64,000 nt of DNA from Takakia lepidozioides (lineage: Eukaryota; Streptophyta; Takakiopsida; Takakiales; Takakiaceae). The DNA lies in contig CM060734.1 of assembly GCA_030704615.1 (NCBI GenBank), forward strand, positions 24,738,001 through 24,802,000, written 5' to 3'. Both the position numbers and the translations under genes were made by a program. The notes below the pieces were generated by a model. The model worked only from the letters and a program-made list of their open reading frames with translations. It was not told the origin of the DNA and ran no database searches. Shown piece by piece: positions 34,658 through 47,808 of this stretch (positions are counted from its first letter, which is position 1; every line of letters begins with the position of its first letter).

Positions 34658-37600
34658 CTATCCTAATGTAAGTTCGGCAGCAGCACCCATTGCCAAAGGT
34701 CCCCCTCTCTCTAACAGAGCAATTGCAAGGTCCTGTTCATGCCAGAATCTGAGCCCTTTGGCAAGCCTTCGCAGTGTCTCAATTTCAAGGTCCAAAATCC
34801 AATTAGGTGTGCAGGTTATCATCAACGCCAAAAAACCTACCACATATGCTCTCCATATAGTTTGCTCACACCCAACTGAAATTTCCCCCTCCAATCCACC
34901 AGCCAAGAAGTCCATGTGGGAACCTAACACATGCTGCCTCCGCATTTTAATAGGAACACCAGTACTTCCAGGCGATGACTGGGTGCCCTTAGATCCAGAA
35001 ACGCCCCAGGCAAGCGCCCCAGAGAGCAGGGCAAAGTGAGCTATGGCATAACCTTCCAATATAATACCACCCCCACTTTGCGTGGATTTTGAACCACTAC
35101 CAGACAGGAACCAGGTCGGTAAACTTTCGGTGAAGAGTTTTGCCACTAATGTTGTGCCTCCTGACACATACAAGAAAGATGCTCCTAAGGAAGATGCCTG
35201 TACTGCTCTGGACATAGACGTGGCCAAGGATGCCTGCACACATCGTAGTCGCGCTCCCTGTCCAGCTGTTACACTAGAATCCACATTGCCTTGCGCCCCT
35301 AAATCCCTGGCTGCTTCATGCACTAGTGCCAGTGTTTCATCACTTAAAAACATGATGTCGTGGAGGGTTGGGTAGGAGCGTAGGTACAGAATCCCTGGGG
35401 CAATAGGATCAGTTCTACTGAGAGAGGAGTGTGACCAAATGCCATGGCCCAGGAGGGCTCCCACACCCCCATTTACCTGCAACTTGTTACGCAGTGCAGA
35501 AGAAGTGGAAAGAGTGACAGAAAAGCAGCTGCGCAACAACTGCAAGACAGCCTGTTTGTTCTGCTTGAAGACTGAGCATGATGCTGCGAACACGATGTAC
35601 TCCTGCCACCTCCGCACCTTTTGGGACCACAAAGCTGCAACCACTTGCATACTGGGCCAGGGGCCACCCCCTGCACAATTCTCCAGGGCTGGACCTGCCA
35701 CACTCAGAATCATCTCTGCAGTCTTATCCAGCTTGAAGGTGATGGTAAGTCCTATCAGAGCTGCCAGGGGCAGTGGCAGTGAGACTGGTGCATTCCCACC
35801 TCCCAACCCTGTCATTACAAGAACACCACACTCCACCAGCTCAGTGATAGTTCAGTACCACCCAAGCCCTACCTAGCGACCAAGCAGACATTCCTTACTT
35901 CAAAGACAAAGTTACATTGTCATTTCAGCATTCAGGTTCTTACAGACATGCTGAATAATAATAAGCAATCCAATATGCATTTTGTAATCTTCGACAGTGC
36001 AACAGCGGATTACTACTCACAAAATGTGGATAAAATCTACGTGGCAACAATACCTTGTAGATGATATAGGGAGAGAGGCTGAGGAAGGGGTGTAGAAGAA
36101 ATTACAGACGAAATTCAGAGTGAAAGAGACTTCAACAAGTCCTGTCCTGGTGACTCAGATAGATTTTGCAATACTTAGAAAGAGGAAAGGCAATACCAAG
36201 AAGTGCTATTACAAATGAAGCCATGCTGAGGAAGACAGGAAGTAAAGCACCTGTTGGATTGGGAATATGAACGCCAGTAGCTGCCAGGATGTCTTGCACC
36301 TCAGCTTGTATCGAAAGAAGATTGGCCGCTGGACTGGGCCAGTCCTGTCCATTCATCGATGCATATTTCCAGAGTCCACGACTTACTTCAGCTGAAAAAT
36401 AGCTCACAATGGATGCAATAGTTGCTGGCAGATAATCCACCAAATCTCGAAGCGCTGCGTAAAACATATTAACCACCTCAGTTTGATCCACTAAGATCAA
36501 GAAATAATATCTCACAAGAACCTGAACCAAATGCTAGCCTCCTGAAAGTAGGACATAATATCCTTGTGGATACCTCATCCCCAGCAGAGCACACAAGCTT
36601 TGGAAGCTTGCTAATCAGATGCACCAATGGGAATCAATGGAGACTCTGCAGCAAGGCCTGAATACCTCACACCACATGGGGGTGACTCTTCCATCGAATG
36701 GAGGGAAGACGTCAACATTATTACCTGTAGTTAAATCACGAGGAGACAACCGGCCATGGGCACATGCAGTGAGAGCAGCTTCTGCCACAAAGGGAACAGC
36801 TGAAATTATTTCCCAGGCAGTCAAAACTGGCCGCCCTGACACTTCATCATGTGCAGTCGTATTATTCCCAGAGGGCCCGGTCGTGGCTGTAGTGCCAGAT
36901 TTGTTCAACTTTTTGAACATCATGGAGAGCAAGCGGTCTGCCACCTGGTGCACTGGATTGTTCCGCACCAGACCTGACAGTGTGGAGGCAATGCATGCCT
37001 GATGCTGAGTATACCAGGCCTTGAGCCGGGGAAAAGAGTCCAGTGATATGATTGGTGCTGCCATCCCACTCTTTGACTGTCCCACCGAGTGCATGTAACT
37101 GGTGCCAAGAGCTTGCATGCGTTTGCTTTGCATATGGTCCGAAAGACCATCTTTTAAAGTCTTATCTGAGGGCAGCGTTGACATGCTACCTGAATAGGAT
37201 GACAGCTGCAAATTGCGCAACTGAAGTAGGTATTCAAGGCTCAGATCAGCACCAAGACCAGCGCCGCTACCCAGTAAGCAGTGCTCCAAAGGGGGTCGAT
37301 GAAATTTCCACAGCTTGACCAGCTGAAGGAAGGCTAGGGAGAATAAAGTATGAGCTGAAACCTCCTCTCCAGAATTTGTTGAGAGTGCCTTAGCATTGGA
37401 GATCGAGCCAAACACCTCACATATGGGCAACAGTGACGCTGCCATCTCTGGGAACTGCAAACATCAGGCACCCATTCAAGATTTTGCATCAAGTAGTTTG
37501 GACTCTTCAGGGAATCTATGAAACATTTCTGAGACAGGCCAAGCAAATGGTGCTGACATGCGGTATGGAGCAACCCAAGAGATGGACAATCCAGGAGACT

Positions 37601-40600
37601 GCAGGGCAACTACACATCCAGAATACGAAACTACCAAATTGACATTTATAGAATGCATAACAGTCACAAAGCAGCCCCTCACAGCCTCGGTTTCCTGCTG
37701 AGATAGAGAAAAAACGTTTAGGATCAACATATTACCATGCCAAAGAGGGAGAGTACATTGATGGCATCAACTGATGTCATGCCTCCAAGGGCAGCCTGGA
37801 GCATGGGTGCATGCGCTAGCAGCGAGTGGCTGCTCCCACCGCGGTTGTCTCCTACACCTGGAGGGGACAGCAGCCGAACTGCAAACCGCACTGCATGTTC
37901 CTGCAGCACACTTATCTTGTTATCAACAACTGGCAAGCTACTAACAACTGTGAGTACTCTTTCAAATGCATACCTTAATGCTTTTTCCTATATAAGCATG
38001 CAGGCAAGCAAAGACATCCTACAGTCACCCAGAACCAAGTAACACAACCAAGTGAACTGCACCAAAGCTTAACCTATCCTTGGTAGGTCTGTACCTGCAC
38101 ATTCCAGCTACGAGTGAGGGAGGCGCCACACAAGATACATGCTGCAGCTGCCCTTTCCTCTTCTGGCCCACTGATCGCAGTCTGGTAGACTTTCTCCAAC
38201 TCCGCTAAACTTCCGTAAAACAAAAATGCAAGACATCAGTTTTCCGTCTTCTTTGAAGTCCAAGCCCTTTCCCAATACCCAATTCCGGGTAGCACCAACA
38301 CAAGTACATCATTTCACAAAACAAAAGATATTACCTGACAATACTGCCAATCTCCAGAAGGGTAAGCTTACCTTCCAGCAGGGCTCAACATTAGAGCCGA
38401 GCGCAACGAGCCTGAGAGAGGGGCGCCATCCATAAATGCAGACCATGGAGATGGTTGAGAGGAAGATGGAGGGACGGAAAGATTGGCCACTGCTCCGCCA
38501 GTACCTAGCCAGAAATACGCCGTTGTGCCTAGTAACCCTCGTGTAATGCAGGCATCCACAATTAAATGTCGCATATTCCCCACTGCATACCCACACACCT
38601 GCACACTGGTGTGAGCATTGCAACTAAGTCCATCAACACACTGCATGTTGTGGTCTCCGTGCCCAGCATTGTCGAAGGGTAGCAAGCTTGTCTCCTATAG
38701 GTTCTGTCACTGCATAGATCTTGAAGTCATAATCCCTTCTAATCTGGAAGATACACAGCATCAACCTTCCGAAGTACCTTTGGAAAATCTATCGTTCAGA
38801 GGGAGAGTGCCAATCCTGTTTTCAGAGGAAGATGTAGTAAATACCCTTTACTTTCTTACCTCCTCACATTAACTGTGCTTCCATGGACACCTCTCAAGCA
38901 GTCAGTTGACCATCAGGTATCACAGCAGCATGTTCTGTAAGCTTCAGTAATGCCAAGTTGGCTACTATGATGATTGAGTCTGGACATACTCAGCCTTCAA
39001 AAACTCCACTTTGCCAGCAGAGGCAATAACAAGAAGCTTCAAGTGCTAAATCACCCCTCTTTATTAGAAAATGTACCACTGACTGGCTACAGATGACAGA
39101 CCTGCAGATTTTCCAGGTGTGGTGGGATCCCCACTCATACTTCCACCTCCGGAATTCACACTGGCAACAAACGCTGCCGCCTTCCCAGCCGCCTGATTCG
39201 CTGCAGTGACAGCCACGGAAGGAGGAGCTAGCAGAGATTCAAACTGACCCAAAATCTGCACACAGGACTCCAGAGCTGCACGGCGAGCGCCTACAATTTT
39301 TCGTTCTTTCTCATCTCCAGAGGTGTTCTCTGACCAGCCAGTGGCTCCTGCCTGAACCTTTTCTTCTTCATCAACAACAATGGCGATTGCCACTGGTACA
39401 ACAGCTAGCAGCATGCACATGCGTGATTCAACATGCGGATTTGGGCCCTCTACAGGCTCACGGTCCTGCACAAAACTCTCATGAACTAAGACAATTGAAC
39501 ACAAAAAGTTAAGAACAAAGCAGATCCATTTGCCTCAGAACCTGACATACCATGGTCTTTTGCTCTTCAAACGCTTTCACATGGTGCTTCTGTCCAAGCT
39601 GTCAGACATTCATTGAGATAAGCACTTGCAAACTTCATTCTTAGAAAGAAAGAGTCTGATCCTGTAACATCAGCTTCTCTATCTAGAATTGTCTGTGCAC
39701 ACATACCCGACTCACAAGACGTAGGGCTGCAGTCCAGAGGCCCATGAACAAGTCAAGCCAGTTGGCCCCTTGCACTGACTGTACAGCCTTCATCACATCT
39801 GGACCCACACCACAGTCCGCATGTCATATTTCTTTGCTACATGGGTGCAAGAACTCATAAAACTACTTCATCAGTTAGTGCACCATGCAAGGACTCAATC
39901 AAGCCTGAGGGTCTGGTACAATCTTGTAGACTGACTTTTCAGACCAACACCAGCATTGGTGAACACCAAACTCAATCCTCACCTAACTGTGCAGTAAAAT
40001 GCACACAATGGAACAAAATAAACTTAGTGTATACCCACCAGCAAGAATCTCCGCATTGGAAGTTGTTGAGAGACGGCGTCCTTCCATCGCTGCTTCCATG
40101 TAGATGTCGAAAGGGAGCCAAGCTGCAGTGCGCCCCAGGCCACTGGCATTTCCAAATGCCCAGGTACGTGAACTTGTGTTCAGCAGAGCACGTATAACTG
40201 GCAGTTGGGCCGGCCTCCACTCTTGGCGTAGGCCTTGCTGGATTGCGGCTGCCAAGCGGGCCAATGCTTCAGGGGCCTCCTTTGGTGCCATTGATGTTGG
40301 CTCACGTGTAAGTGCTTCCAGTAGCTGTAGTCTTTGCGCAAACATGCCCCACTGATCTGGCCTAATTCTCCAACATGTACAAAGTCAAATACATAGCCTT
40401 GTAGCAAGTCACCTACTTATCCACTTCACCATAGTTGCCTCTCTTTAATAAGCTGGGATCGCATGGTGGAGAAAAAAATGGTTGACTCTTACCGAAGCAA
40501 GCATAAATTATGGTGTCACTTCACCCCGAAGGCCTACTGCCAGGTGGACACCTTCTAACAGCCGCAACCGGGGCAACGCGGCTGCCCAAATCTTCCCCCA

Positions 40601-42743
40601 AGGACTCTGAAGTCTCCAGGTACACACACATTAGGTGGCCAGTTGACCCATCCACCCACTTTTTATATCTGGGTTGGCCATAATGGGTGACATCCAACAT
40701 AAACCTATGTGGCTTTGGACCCACGACCGCTTGTAAGGCGACTTTGTGCCCTTAGCACCTGGGCCATAAAAGGGACATAAAAGGGAGCTCATTAGGCTTT
40801 TTTACTCTCAGAGCAAAAACAAAGGTGAAGACTACATCCTCCACTATTGGCAATTGTGCATAGCCCCAGTAGCCCTGACTTTTCCAGCCACAGGGAAATT
40901 TTGACAACAAAGGGCCCCTAGCCAATGTTAAGTGTTTGAAAAAGTTTCACCATGATGGTGTTTGAGGAGGTACTTCAGTGAAATGCGGCAATTGAAAAAT
41001 TCATTCCAATCCGTAACTCACCAGCACAAGCATAAGCTGCACACCGGAATCCTAACTGAAAGATTACAGAGACCTCTCTTTGTTCCCTCAATACAATGGC
41101 AGAGACAAACACTCACAAGTTCCGGCGAGCAAGGCGGAGAAGTGCAGCAGAACGTTTATTGTGCATGATCTTCGCCATAAGATGAAGTGCAGCCAGGCTG
41201 TTACTCTTCGTCAGCTGCTCTAGTCTCTTTTCATCACTGTCATCATGCCCCTCGGATACCAAACTGTGCATCATCTGGCTGTGTAGGGAGCCTTTGTTCA
41301 ATTTATCAGCCCGCAATCCCCAATCCTCAGAAACTGCCTCTGCCAGCCTTGCTACCAAGGCAAACAGAAAATGCACAATGATCACTCCCACCTCTGTGAT
41401 GGGAGCTTCACTTGACTGTGACAGCTGCATTGCATGATCCACATCTTTGACAACCCTGTGTCCACAACCACATCCCTTAGCAGCCGCACCCCGGATTACA
41501 TTGAGTTGACAGATTATCTACTGTGCTGTAATATCGCATGGGTGATTTAAGAGTCTTTGGGAGAGATAAACAGGAAGAGAGGGGAGCAATATGCGAGCCC
41601 GAAAGGAGTTGCACAATGCTACTCCAACCATGCAATGAAGAAAAGCAGAAAAGCAAGGATGAGGGCAGGAACAACCTGCATGAGGTGGTGGAAGCTAGCT
41701 AACCTCAGCATATGTACAAAAACAGATTTATACTCTGAATGGCTATCACAAGAGGGCAAAAGGACATTACCTGTCCCGACAAGGCATGACCTTGGTCGAT
41801 GCAAGGGAGAAAGCAAAGGTGCCAGCTACCTCAACATACACACTATACATTTCAGGCTGCTGTTGCCGATTTGGAATAATTCTGCACACAGATTGAAATT
41901 TACAGACAGATTCAAACCCAAATTTGGGTCTCACAATTCAGCTCGCGTAACAAAGCAACTCTTCAAATTGAATCTACACAATGCACTGTTTGCTTCTACT
42001 TTGAGCAAAAGCTCTCTCTCTTTCTCTCTCCTAAATATATTTGATCAATGTTAACCAAAGCCTCTCATATACCTACAATTCCTACACCTTGAATCGTCTG
42101 TAACCCTCTGATATACCGAAGTATGCCACAGCAATGCTTCGGAGAGTGGTAACAGCTAACCCTGTCGGGGGGTGTTTAAGGCACTGTATGCTGGGGATCA
42201 ACCGGAAACTAAAAAGGTTAGCTTCTCTTCTCCTTTTGTCCAATCCGGTTTCCGTAATGTCTTTGCTGGAAGATGGATATATACACGAAAGGTTCTTCTT
42301 CTATGCTTTCCAGACAAAAAATGTAAATCTAACTCCGATTCCCGGGACATTGCCTCCGGCCAAACACCTTACTGTTCCGCAACGGAAACCGAAGAAAATG
42401 ACATGTTATTACGCAAAATCTAAAAGATTAGGTCCATGTCACATTGCTCAACCCCATAAACAAGAAGAAAACTTGAGAAAAATTACTTGGCCGTAAGAAG
42501 AGCAAGCATGTGGAGGGGAGACACAAAATGGGAAGACATGGCGTGGTGTATATACGACCACATTGTGGCGTTCCCAGCTGAAGCAACCAGGTGGTGCAGC
42601 AGCACATGGGAGAGGTCCACACTGGGCAATCCGATGCCCGCCTCGTGCACACAGGTGGCCACATCCACTGCCCACACCAAGGCAGCATCCTGCTGACTCA
42701 CCGCTGCCTTGGTCACGTCTACGATGCTCCGCCATGTCTGCAT
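34658..42743 (-). CDS. MED33: Mediator tail subunit MED33 (REF4/RFR1 family), 11 exons
   Basis: Subunit of the RNA polymerase II Mediator complex; in Arabidopsis the REF4/RFR1 pair restrains phenylpropanoid gene expression. Exons (minus strand): 42487-42743, 41117-41455, 40039-40361, 39707-39798, 39102-39465, 38372-38582, 38095-38209, 37736-37900, 36725-37454, 36251-36454, 34658-35808. All junctions use GT-AG and the sum is 3951 bp, an open frame of 1316 codons, close to the family's usual size (about 1275-1310). Landmarks: ALVWAVDVATCVHEAGIGLP, LARRNLPDQWGMFAQRLQLL, GRTAAWLPFDIYMEAAMEGR, NMRHLIVDACITRGLLGTTA, MAASLLPICEVFGSISNAKA, LRDLVDYLPATIASIVSYFS and LPLPLAALIGLTITFKLDKT. A segment of about 40-50 residues usual between exons 1 and 2 was not found; the direct join is still in frame. 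It shares a divergent promoter region with the aldolase. Confidence 0.95.
40489..40770 (-). mobile_element. tRNA-derived SINE, copy 3 (longer subtype) in MED33 intron 2
   Basis: On the minus strand: A-box-like tggcccaggtgc, B-box-like gggtccaaagcc (40711-40722), about 100 bp of extra sequence absent from copies 1 and 2, then the shared 3' body with ggtgtccacctggcagta, gaagtgacaccataattt and gcttcggt. Target duplications were not clear. It lies in the second intron, in the gene's sense orientation, and leaves the exons intact. Confidence 0.7.
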
Positions 42744-43552
42744 CCTAAAAAGCTGGCTCTGTTGCTACAACCAGCCCTTCCATACCCACCATTGCCACCC
42801 GAGCAAGCTCATCGCAACCTGGACGACCACGCTAGTAGCTCCACACAACCCGCCTCTTGTCTGCAATCGATCGATAGCTGATGTGATCGTCTAATAAGAA
42901 GGCGGTGTTGTCGTGAGGGATTTGACCTAAAAGTCGTAATTCAGCTAGCCAATCCGAATCACAGAATATTGTAAACAGAAGAATCTGTAAATGATATATT
43001 CTATCCAAATATCTACAGGACCACTGGCAGGATGATACTTGGGGCGCCCACTCGAACGTGTGGCTCGTGCTTGCCTTTCTCTCTTCCCATAAGAGAGTTA
43101 TCCGTAAAGTGAGCCTGAGTTTGGTACCCTGTTTGGACCCGAGTTACGGGTTTCATCCTGAGTTTGAGTTAATCCGTAAAGTGCAGAAAACTGAGCACGA
43201 AGTCAGAAAAGAGGGCACCAAATCATAAACTGGGGATGAGGGCAACCGCTGCTATGGCGCGAGCTCACGAGCTCTGACCACCTCCGCCTCGACGACTAAC
43301 AAAGCACGGCACCAAACTCCTGCCACCCCCATTTTCCTAGTCCTGGCAGTTTGGTCCCGTGTTTTTTTCTAGTCGTACCGCTTGATCCTGAGTTTCGAGT
43401 TTGATACCGAGTTTTACCAAACTCAGGGTTCTCATGCCGAGTTTGGGACCCTTTACGGATAACTCTAATCTTTACTCCTCCAGCTCCTGCAAATTACACA
43501 CCCAAGCTCTCCATTTCTGCACTTCAGAGTGTTTGTAAGAGACCACCTGACC
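42744..43552. promoter_or_regulatory. Divergent promoter region of MED33 and plastid aldolase
   Basis: 809 bp separate the two start codons, so both core promoters and 5' UTRs lie here. No convincing TATA box was seen for either gene. A TIR mini-element occupies 43094-43466, leaving only 86 bp to the aldolase ATG, whose context is gaccATGGct. Confidence 0.55.
43094..43466. mobile_element. 373-bp MITE with perfect 16-bp TIRs
   Basis: Termini agagttatccgtaaag (43094-43109) and ctttacggataactct (43451-43466) are exact inverted repeats. The inner arms share cctgagtttgg-type sequence, and an inner copy of atccgtaaagtg lies near 43172. Non-coding. The flanks (cataag / aatctt) do not show a clear target duplication, so the superfamily is open. 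Confidence 0.75.
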
Positions 43553-46500
43553 ATGGCTCTAGCCGTGAGCAGCAACAAGTGCTATCATGCAGCTGCCGTT
43601 GTTGTGCCCCCAGCTGCAGTTACAGGTACTGTTCTGTCTTTCAGTTCTCTCCTGCTGGTTTGCTATCCTGCTTTCTGCATTGGAGTCTGTCTGGTGGAAA
43701 AATATGAGAATTGGGAGTGGTGGAATTGGGTTGGTGGCACATCAGGCCGGAGGGAAGGAACAGCTGGTGTGACGCGGAGCTGGTTTCTTGGCCATGGCGC
43801 TTTGGACAGCCGTGTAGCAGCGGGGCAACTGATCAGCCTGACTGGAAAGCGCTGTAAAACACAAATCGTGATGACCTCGGATTTCGAAAAGTGGAATCTT
43901 TACACGGAGGAGCTGAAGCGAACCGCAGCTTTCATTTCTCAGGCTGGGAAGGGAATTCTGGCATCGGATGAAAGCAATGCCACCACGGGAAAGCGGTGCG
44001 CACTCTTCTACCTAAGATTCTGGAACTGGTTTGAATTTTGCTGCTGTGTTGACGAGGAAGTCCAAAATTCTTCTGAATACGGGATTGAGTTTGCATGTCA
44101 ATAAAACAGTGATTTGACAGGGCGGGCCACAATTGGATGTGTGCTAAACTGTGGAGTTGTAGTCACTTGTGTGCTACCGCCCTCAAACATATTTACCGGA
44201 GTTGATATTGGAGATGTACTTTGAATGCGTTAGAACAATTTGGCCTGTTCTCTGTATGGAGAGGGAGAAAGGCAGAAAGGCAGAAAGGCAGAAAGGCATG
44301 ATTTTAAACGATAGTGCAGATTGTTGATTCTGAGGTTGGCATGGTGTTGAAACCCATTACGCAGCAGGCAAACCTTTCAGAGGAGAGCTTTTGTGAGAAT
44401 GGACTCTTTTGTTTTATCGGAAATTGGGTGGGCAGGCTGGCGACAGTAGGCCTGGAAAACATGGTGGATAACAGGCAAGCCTGGCGTGAGCTGCTCTACT
44501 CTGCTCCAGGGCAATGTATTGTACTCTTTTACGCTAACTTGCACGAAGTCGATCTCGCAGCTCTTTCGGGGATTTTGGTAGATATTTGGTGTCTTGAAAC
44601 TCTGAGCGACTCTAGTAGTTGCAGCATGAATGTGAACTCTGTGCAATAGCTTTATATCGACCATGGCTCACAGGGAAGAGGAGCTAGCATCCATGGTTAT
44701 ATCATTGAATAAGATGTGTGGGTTATAGCAGTATATAAGTGGCACCATCATGTTCGAGGAGACACTGTTCCAGTCATCACGGGCAGGGGTTCCATTTGTG
44801 GAGGTGTTGAAGCAGCAAGGCATTCTGCCAGGTATAAAGGTGGACACAGGCCTGCAGACCATTGATGGCACTGATGGGGAAACTGCAACACAGGGCCTGG
44901 ATGGTCTTGCTGATCGCTGCAAAAGGTACATTTCTTGTGCTGCCACCCCTGCCTAAAAATTGTTATGGGCAGATGGATTTCTAACTGTTGAACATATTTG
45001 CGGCTTTGACTTCAATAGGTGCTATCAACAGGGTGCCTGACTTGCGAAGTGGCGCGCAGTGATAAAGGTGGACTCAGACAAATTCCCTTCATCTACGGCC
45101 ATACTTGAAAATGCACACGGTCTAGCCCGGTATGCTCAAATCTGCCAGGTACGTCTGTTGCTCCTACAATGTTACTGGACCTCAGTATCTAATGGCCAAA
45201 TTTCAGCTAATTGTAGTCATTTTGTACTCTTGTGGGAGGACAACTGTTGTGTCTTAGCAGATTGATACAGGAAGAGAGAAAGGGAGTAGGAGCCGTGGCC
45301 AGGACAGCCTAGAAGAGCAGCGTCAATGCTTGATGCAAAGTCACAGATTCGAAGGTTTGAGTGTAAACAGCGGGTTTATGGAATACAGTTGACCTGCAGG
45401 CAAATGGTCTTGTCCCAATTGTTGAGCCAGAGGTGACACTTGGTCCTGGTGACTACAGGTACAATGTAGTGCTAATACCCCCAACATTCCTCCCAGTTCA
45501 TTTCACAGTGCTTTTCCAGCTTCTCATTCTGAACCTGGCCATTTCATCTTCAATCGCATGGACATTTGCCCTTTCATATGTTAGTCCTATTGTGGCAGCA
45601 TTGAACGAACTGCATACATTTCGGAGGAGGTCAATTCGCACTTCTTCCGATTTTTAAATGAGTACAAGTAAGCAGCAACTCACTGACTTCAATTACCACC
45701 TTCAGAATGTTGTTAGTTGCAACTATTTTCACAAGTTTGCAGTTGTTAAAATTCTGAACAGGCTATGTATGTTGCATTCCAAGAATGCATTGCTTACCAG
45801 CTACCCAACGAAACGAATCTCACTCTGATTGTCATGATTCTCTGTGAAATTTTTGTCCAATGCACCAGTGTTATTTTGGAGGGCATCCTGCTAAAGCCCA
45901 ACATGATACTCCCAGGTATGGCAATTGCCCTGCAATTGGTGATTATACCTGTAACAGTAAGGAAGTGCAGGGAAAGAGAGGGTCCAAATGCAGACTCTAT
46001 TCATCAAATAGCAAGGTCACACAGCTGTTCAATCTTTTCCTTGGTCTAATACAATGAGGATCCACCATGACAAGGCCATAACCATATCAAGGGGCTCTTG
46101 CACTACAAAAGTATGGTAGCAACATAATGCAAATGTCAAGAACAGCAAAGGGCATTGTCGCAAGATTACTCTGGTCATGTGTGAGGTGGAACTATCCAGC
46201 TGGGCAAGTATGGAGTGCTGACTGTGGGAGACGTGGGATGGAACAGGTTTGGATGTGCCCACACTACCACCTGAAGAGGTGGCGCGCTACACCGTGCGCA
46301 CCATGTTGCGCTCCATCCCGGCTGCTGTTCCTGGTATACACTGCAAAACAGCACTTAGGGTTGCCATGTGGGTTTGTAGTTGCCTGCAGAGGGAGCCAAG
46401 AATCTCTGATTGATAGGCCTCGCAAGAGTGTGTCTTCCCAGTATGGCTGTTATCACAAACTGAAGGACGGTTAACCGGAGTTATATGAACTCAGGACAAA

Positions 46501-47317
46501 TGACTATTTCAGTACCTTGAGAATTAATTGCTTCCATCAGACTATATATGTGGATATGGTGTTTTGCAGGTATTCACTTTCTTTCGGGAGGAATGAGCAA
46601 GGAGGAAGCAACCTTAAACTTCCAGGCTCTTCAGGTGGACCTTTCTACCAAAATCTGTTCTAAGGTGGTTGGATGCCAGATGATGCTGGTGATAGCTGCA
46701 TTGCTGCATCATGTAGAGGGTCAAGTTATCGATTGTGTCAGGCATAACGGGATCTACGCAATTTCCACCTGACAAAAGCCTCCCTAACACCTCAGTGGCG
46801 GCATGATGTGTATAAACAGGCGTTTGGACCCACTCCCTGGTCTTTGACTTCCTCTTATGGTCGTGCTCTGCAATCCAGCACTCTCAAGATGTGGTCGGGG
46901 AAGGTAAGTGCCGTTGATTCATCCTGTAGTTGAAGATGAGGCTCCAGTCGAAAAATATCATTTGAAGAGGAGCTGTTTGCCAGCTTGTGTTTCTCAAATG
47001 TAAATGCCTGCTACGCCTATGCTGAATCTCCTGTAGTGCTTGTTCAGGAGGAGGATTGGAAAGCAGCACAGGAGAGGTTTGTGGCACTTGCCAAAGCTAT
47101 AACTCAGAAGCCCAGGCAAGTGCTGATTCTTCTCTTCTTTTTATCATAGAGGTACAAAGTTTTGAGGCATCATTAGCCTGTAAGCTGATATTATCACTCT
47201 CTAAATTTCTGCATGGCTTTGACAATTTTGCAGCTGGGGAGGTACACAGGATCTCATCCTTCACCTGGTGGGACAGGGATCCTTCAAGCTCTAAGACTTG
47301 GAGGAATTGGGAAATAA
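43553..47317 (+). CDS. Plastid class I fructose-bisphosphate aldolase, 13 exons, one in-frame TGA
   Basis: Calvin-cycle aldolase joining DHAP and glyceraldehyde-3-phosphate in the stroma. Exons: 43553-43625, 43746-43995, 44436-44520, 44729-44925, 45019-45148, 45400-45458, 45599-45667, 45869-45915, 46247-46333, 46570-46634, 46820-46903, 47048-47119, 47234-47317; 1302 bp in frame. Exons 1-2 give a transit-peptide-like start ([20 protein letters not shown]). Landmarks: [57 protein letters not shown], the Schiff-base Lys in [38 protein letters not shown] and QLGRYTG. TGA at 45038-45040 replaces the Arg expected before LAKWR. The exon 3 donor (gtactc) and exon 12 donor (gtgctg) are weak. The C-terminus differs from the usual plastid end and lacks the final Tyr. 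Either a recent pseudogene or a base-call error. Confidence 0.85.
44267..44298. repeat. (GAAAGGCA)x4 short tandem repeat
   Basis: Four perfect 8-bp units within aldolase intron 2. Confidence 0.9.
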
Positions 47318-47808
47318 TATCTCTCATCATCTCCATGCAGTTTTAACTAGCTTCAGCTACATCTTCAACATACAGCAGGTTACACAATGGTAAATTTTGA
47401 TCAGTTTAAAGTTATGCTATCAATTTGGAAAAGCTCTCAACTACTTTCTTTAATGGTTGGGGGTTTCTTGCAACTGGATGATTGAGATTGGTGTGTTTAG
47501 GCAATGAAGAAAATCACATGTCATGATTAACATTTTGCATTGACCTACATAACTTCAACATAGTAATTGCCTTGATGTTGTTGTATTGTCTGTATTTATC
47601 ATGCCACTTGAATAATTATTTTCAGAGTTCAACTGAAAAGTATGAGTTTTTCTACCAGTTAGTCAGTTGAGCACATGACACAAAATGCACAAATGCTCGT
47701 ACATCCCAATTTTAAGCACCATTTACTCAAATCTCGCAATGTACACTTTCCAGGGAGTTTATGAGGTAAATATCTGCAAACCTGCCAATCCTAGCTTAAT
47801 CCATTGCA

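Noticed and set aside
34758-35876. Several plus-strand open frames of 60-145 codons
   Set aside because: They lie antisense to MED33 coding exons and have no family resemblance.
42134-42496. Plus-strand 120-codon frame in MED33 intron 1
   Set aside because: No family features; intronic sequence on the opposite strand.
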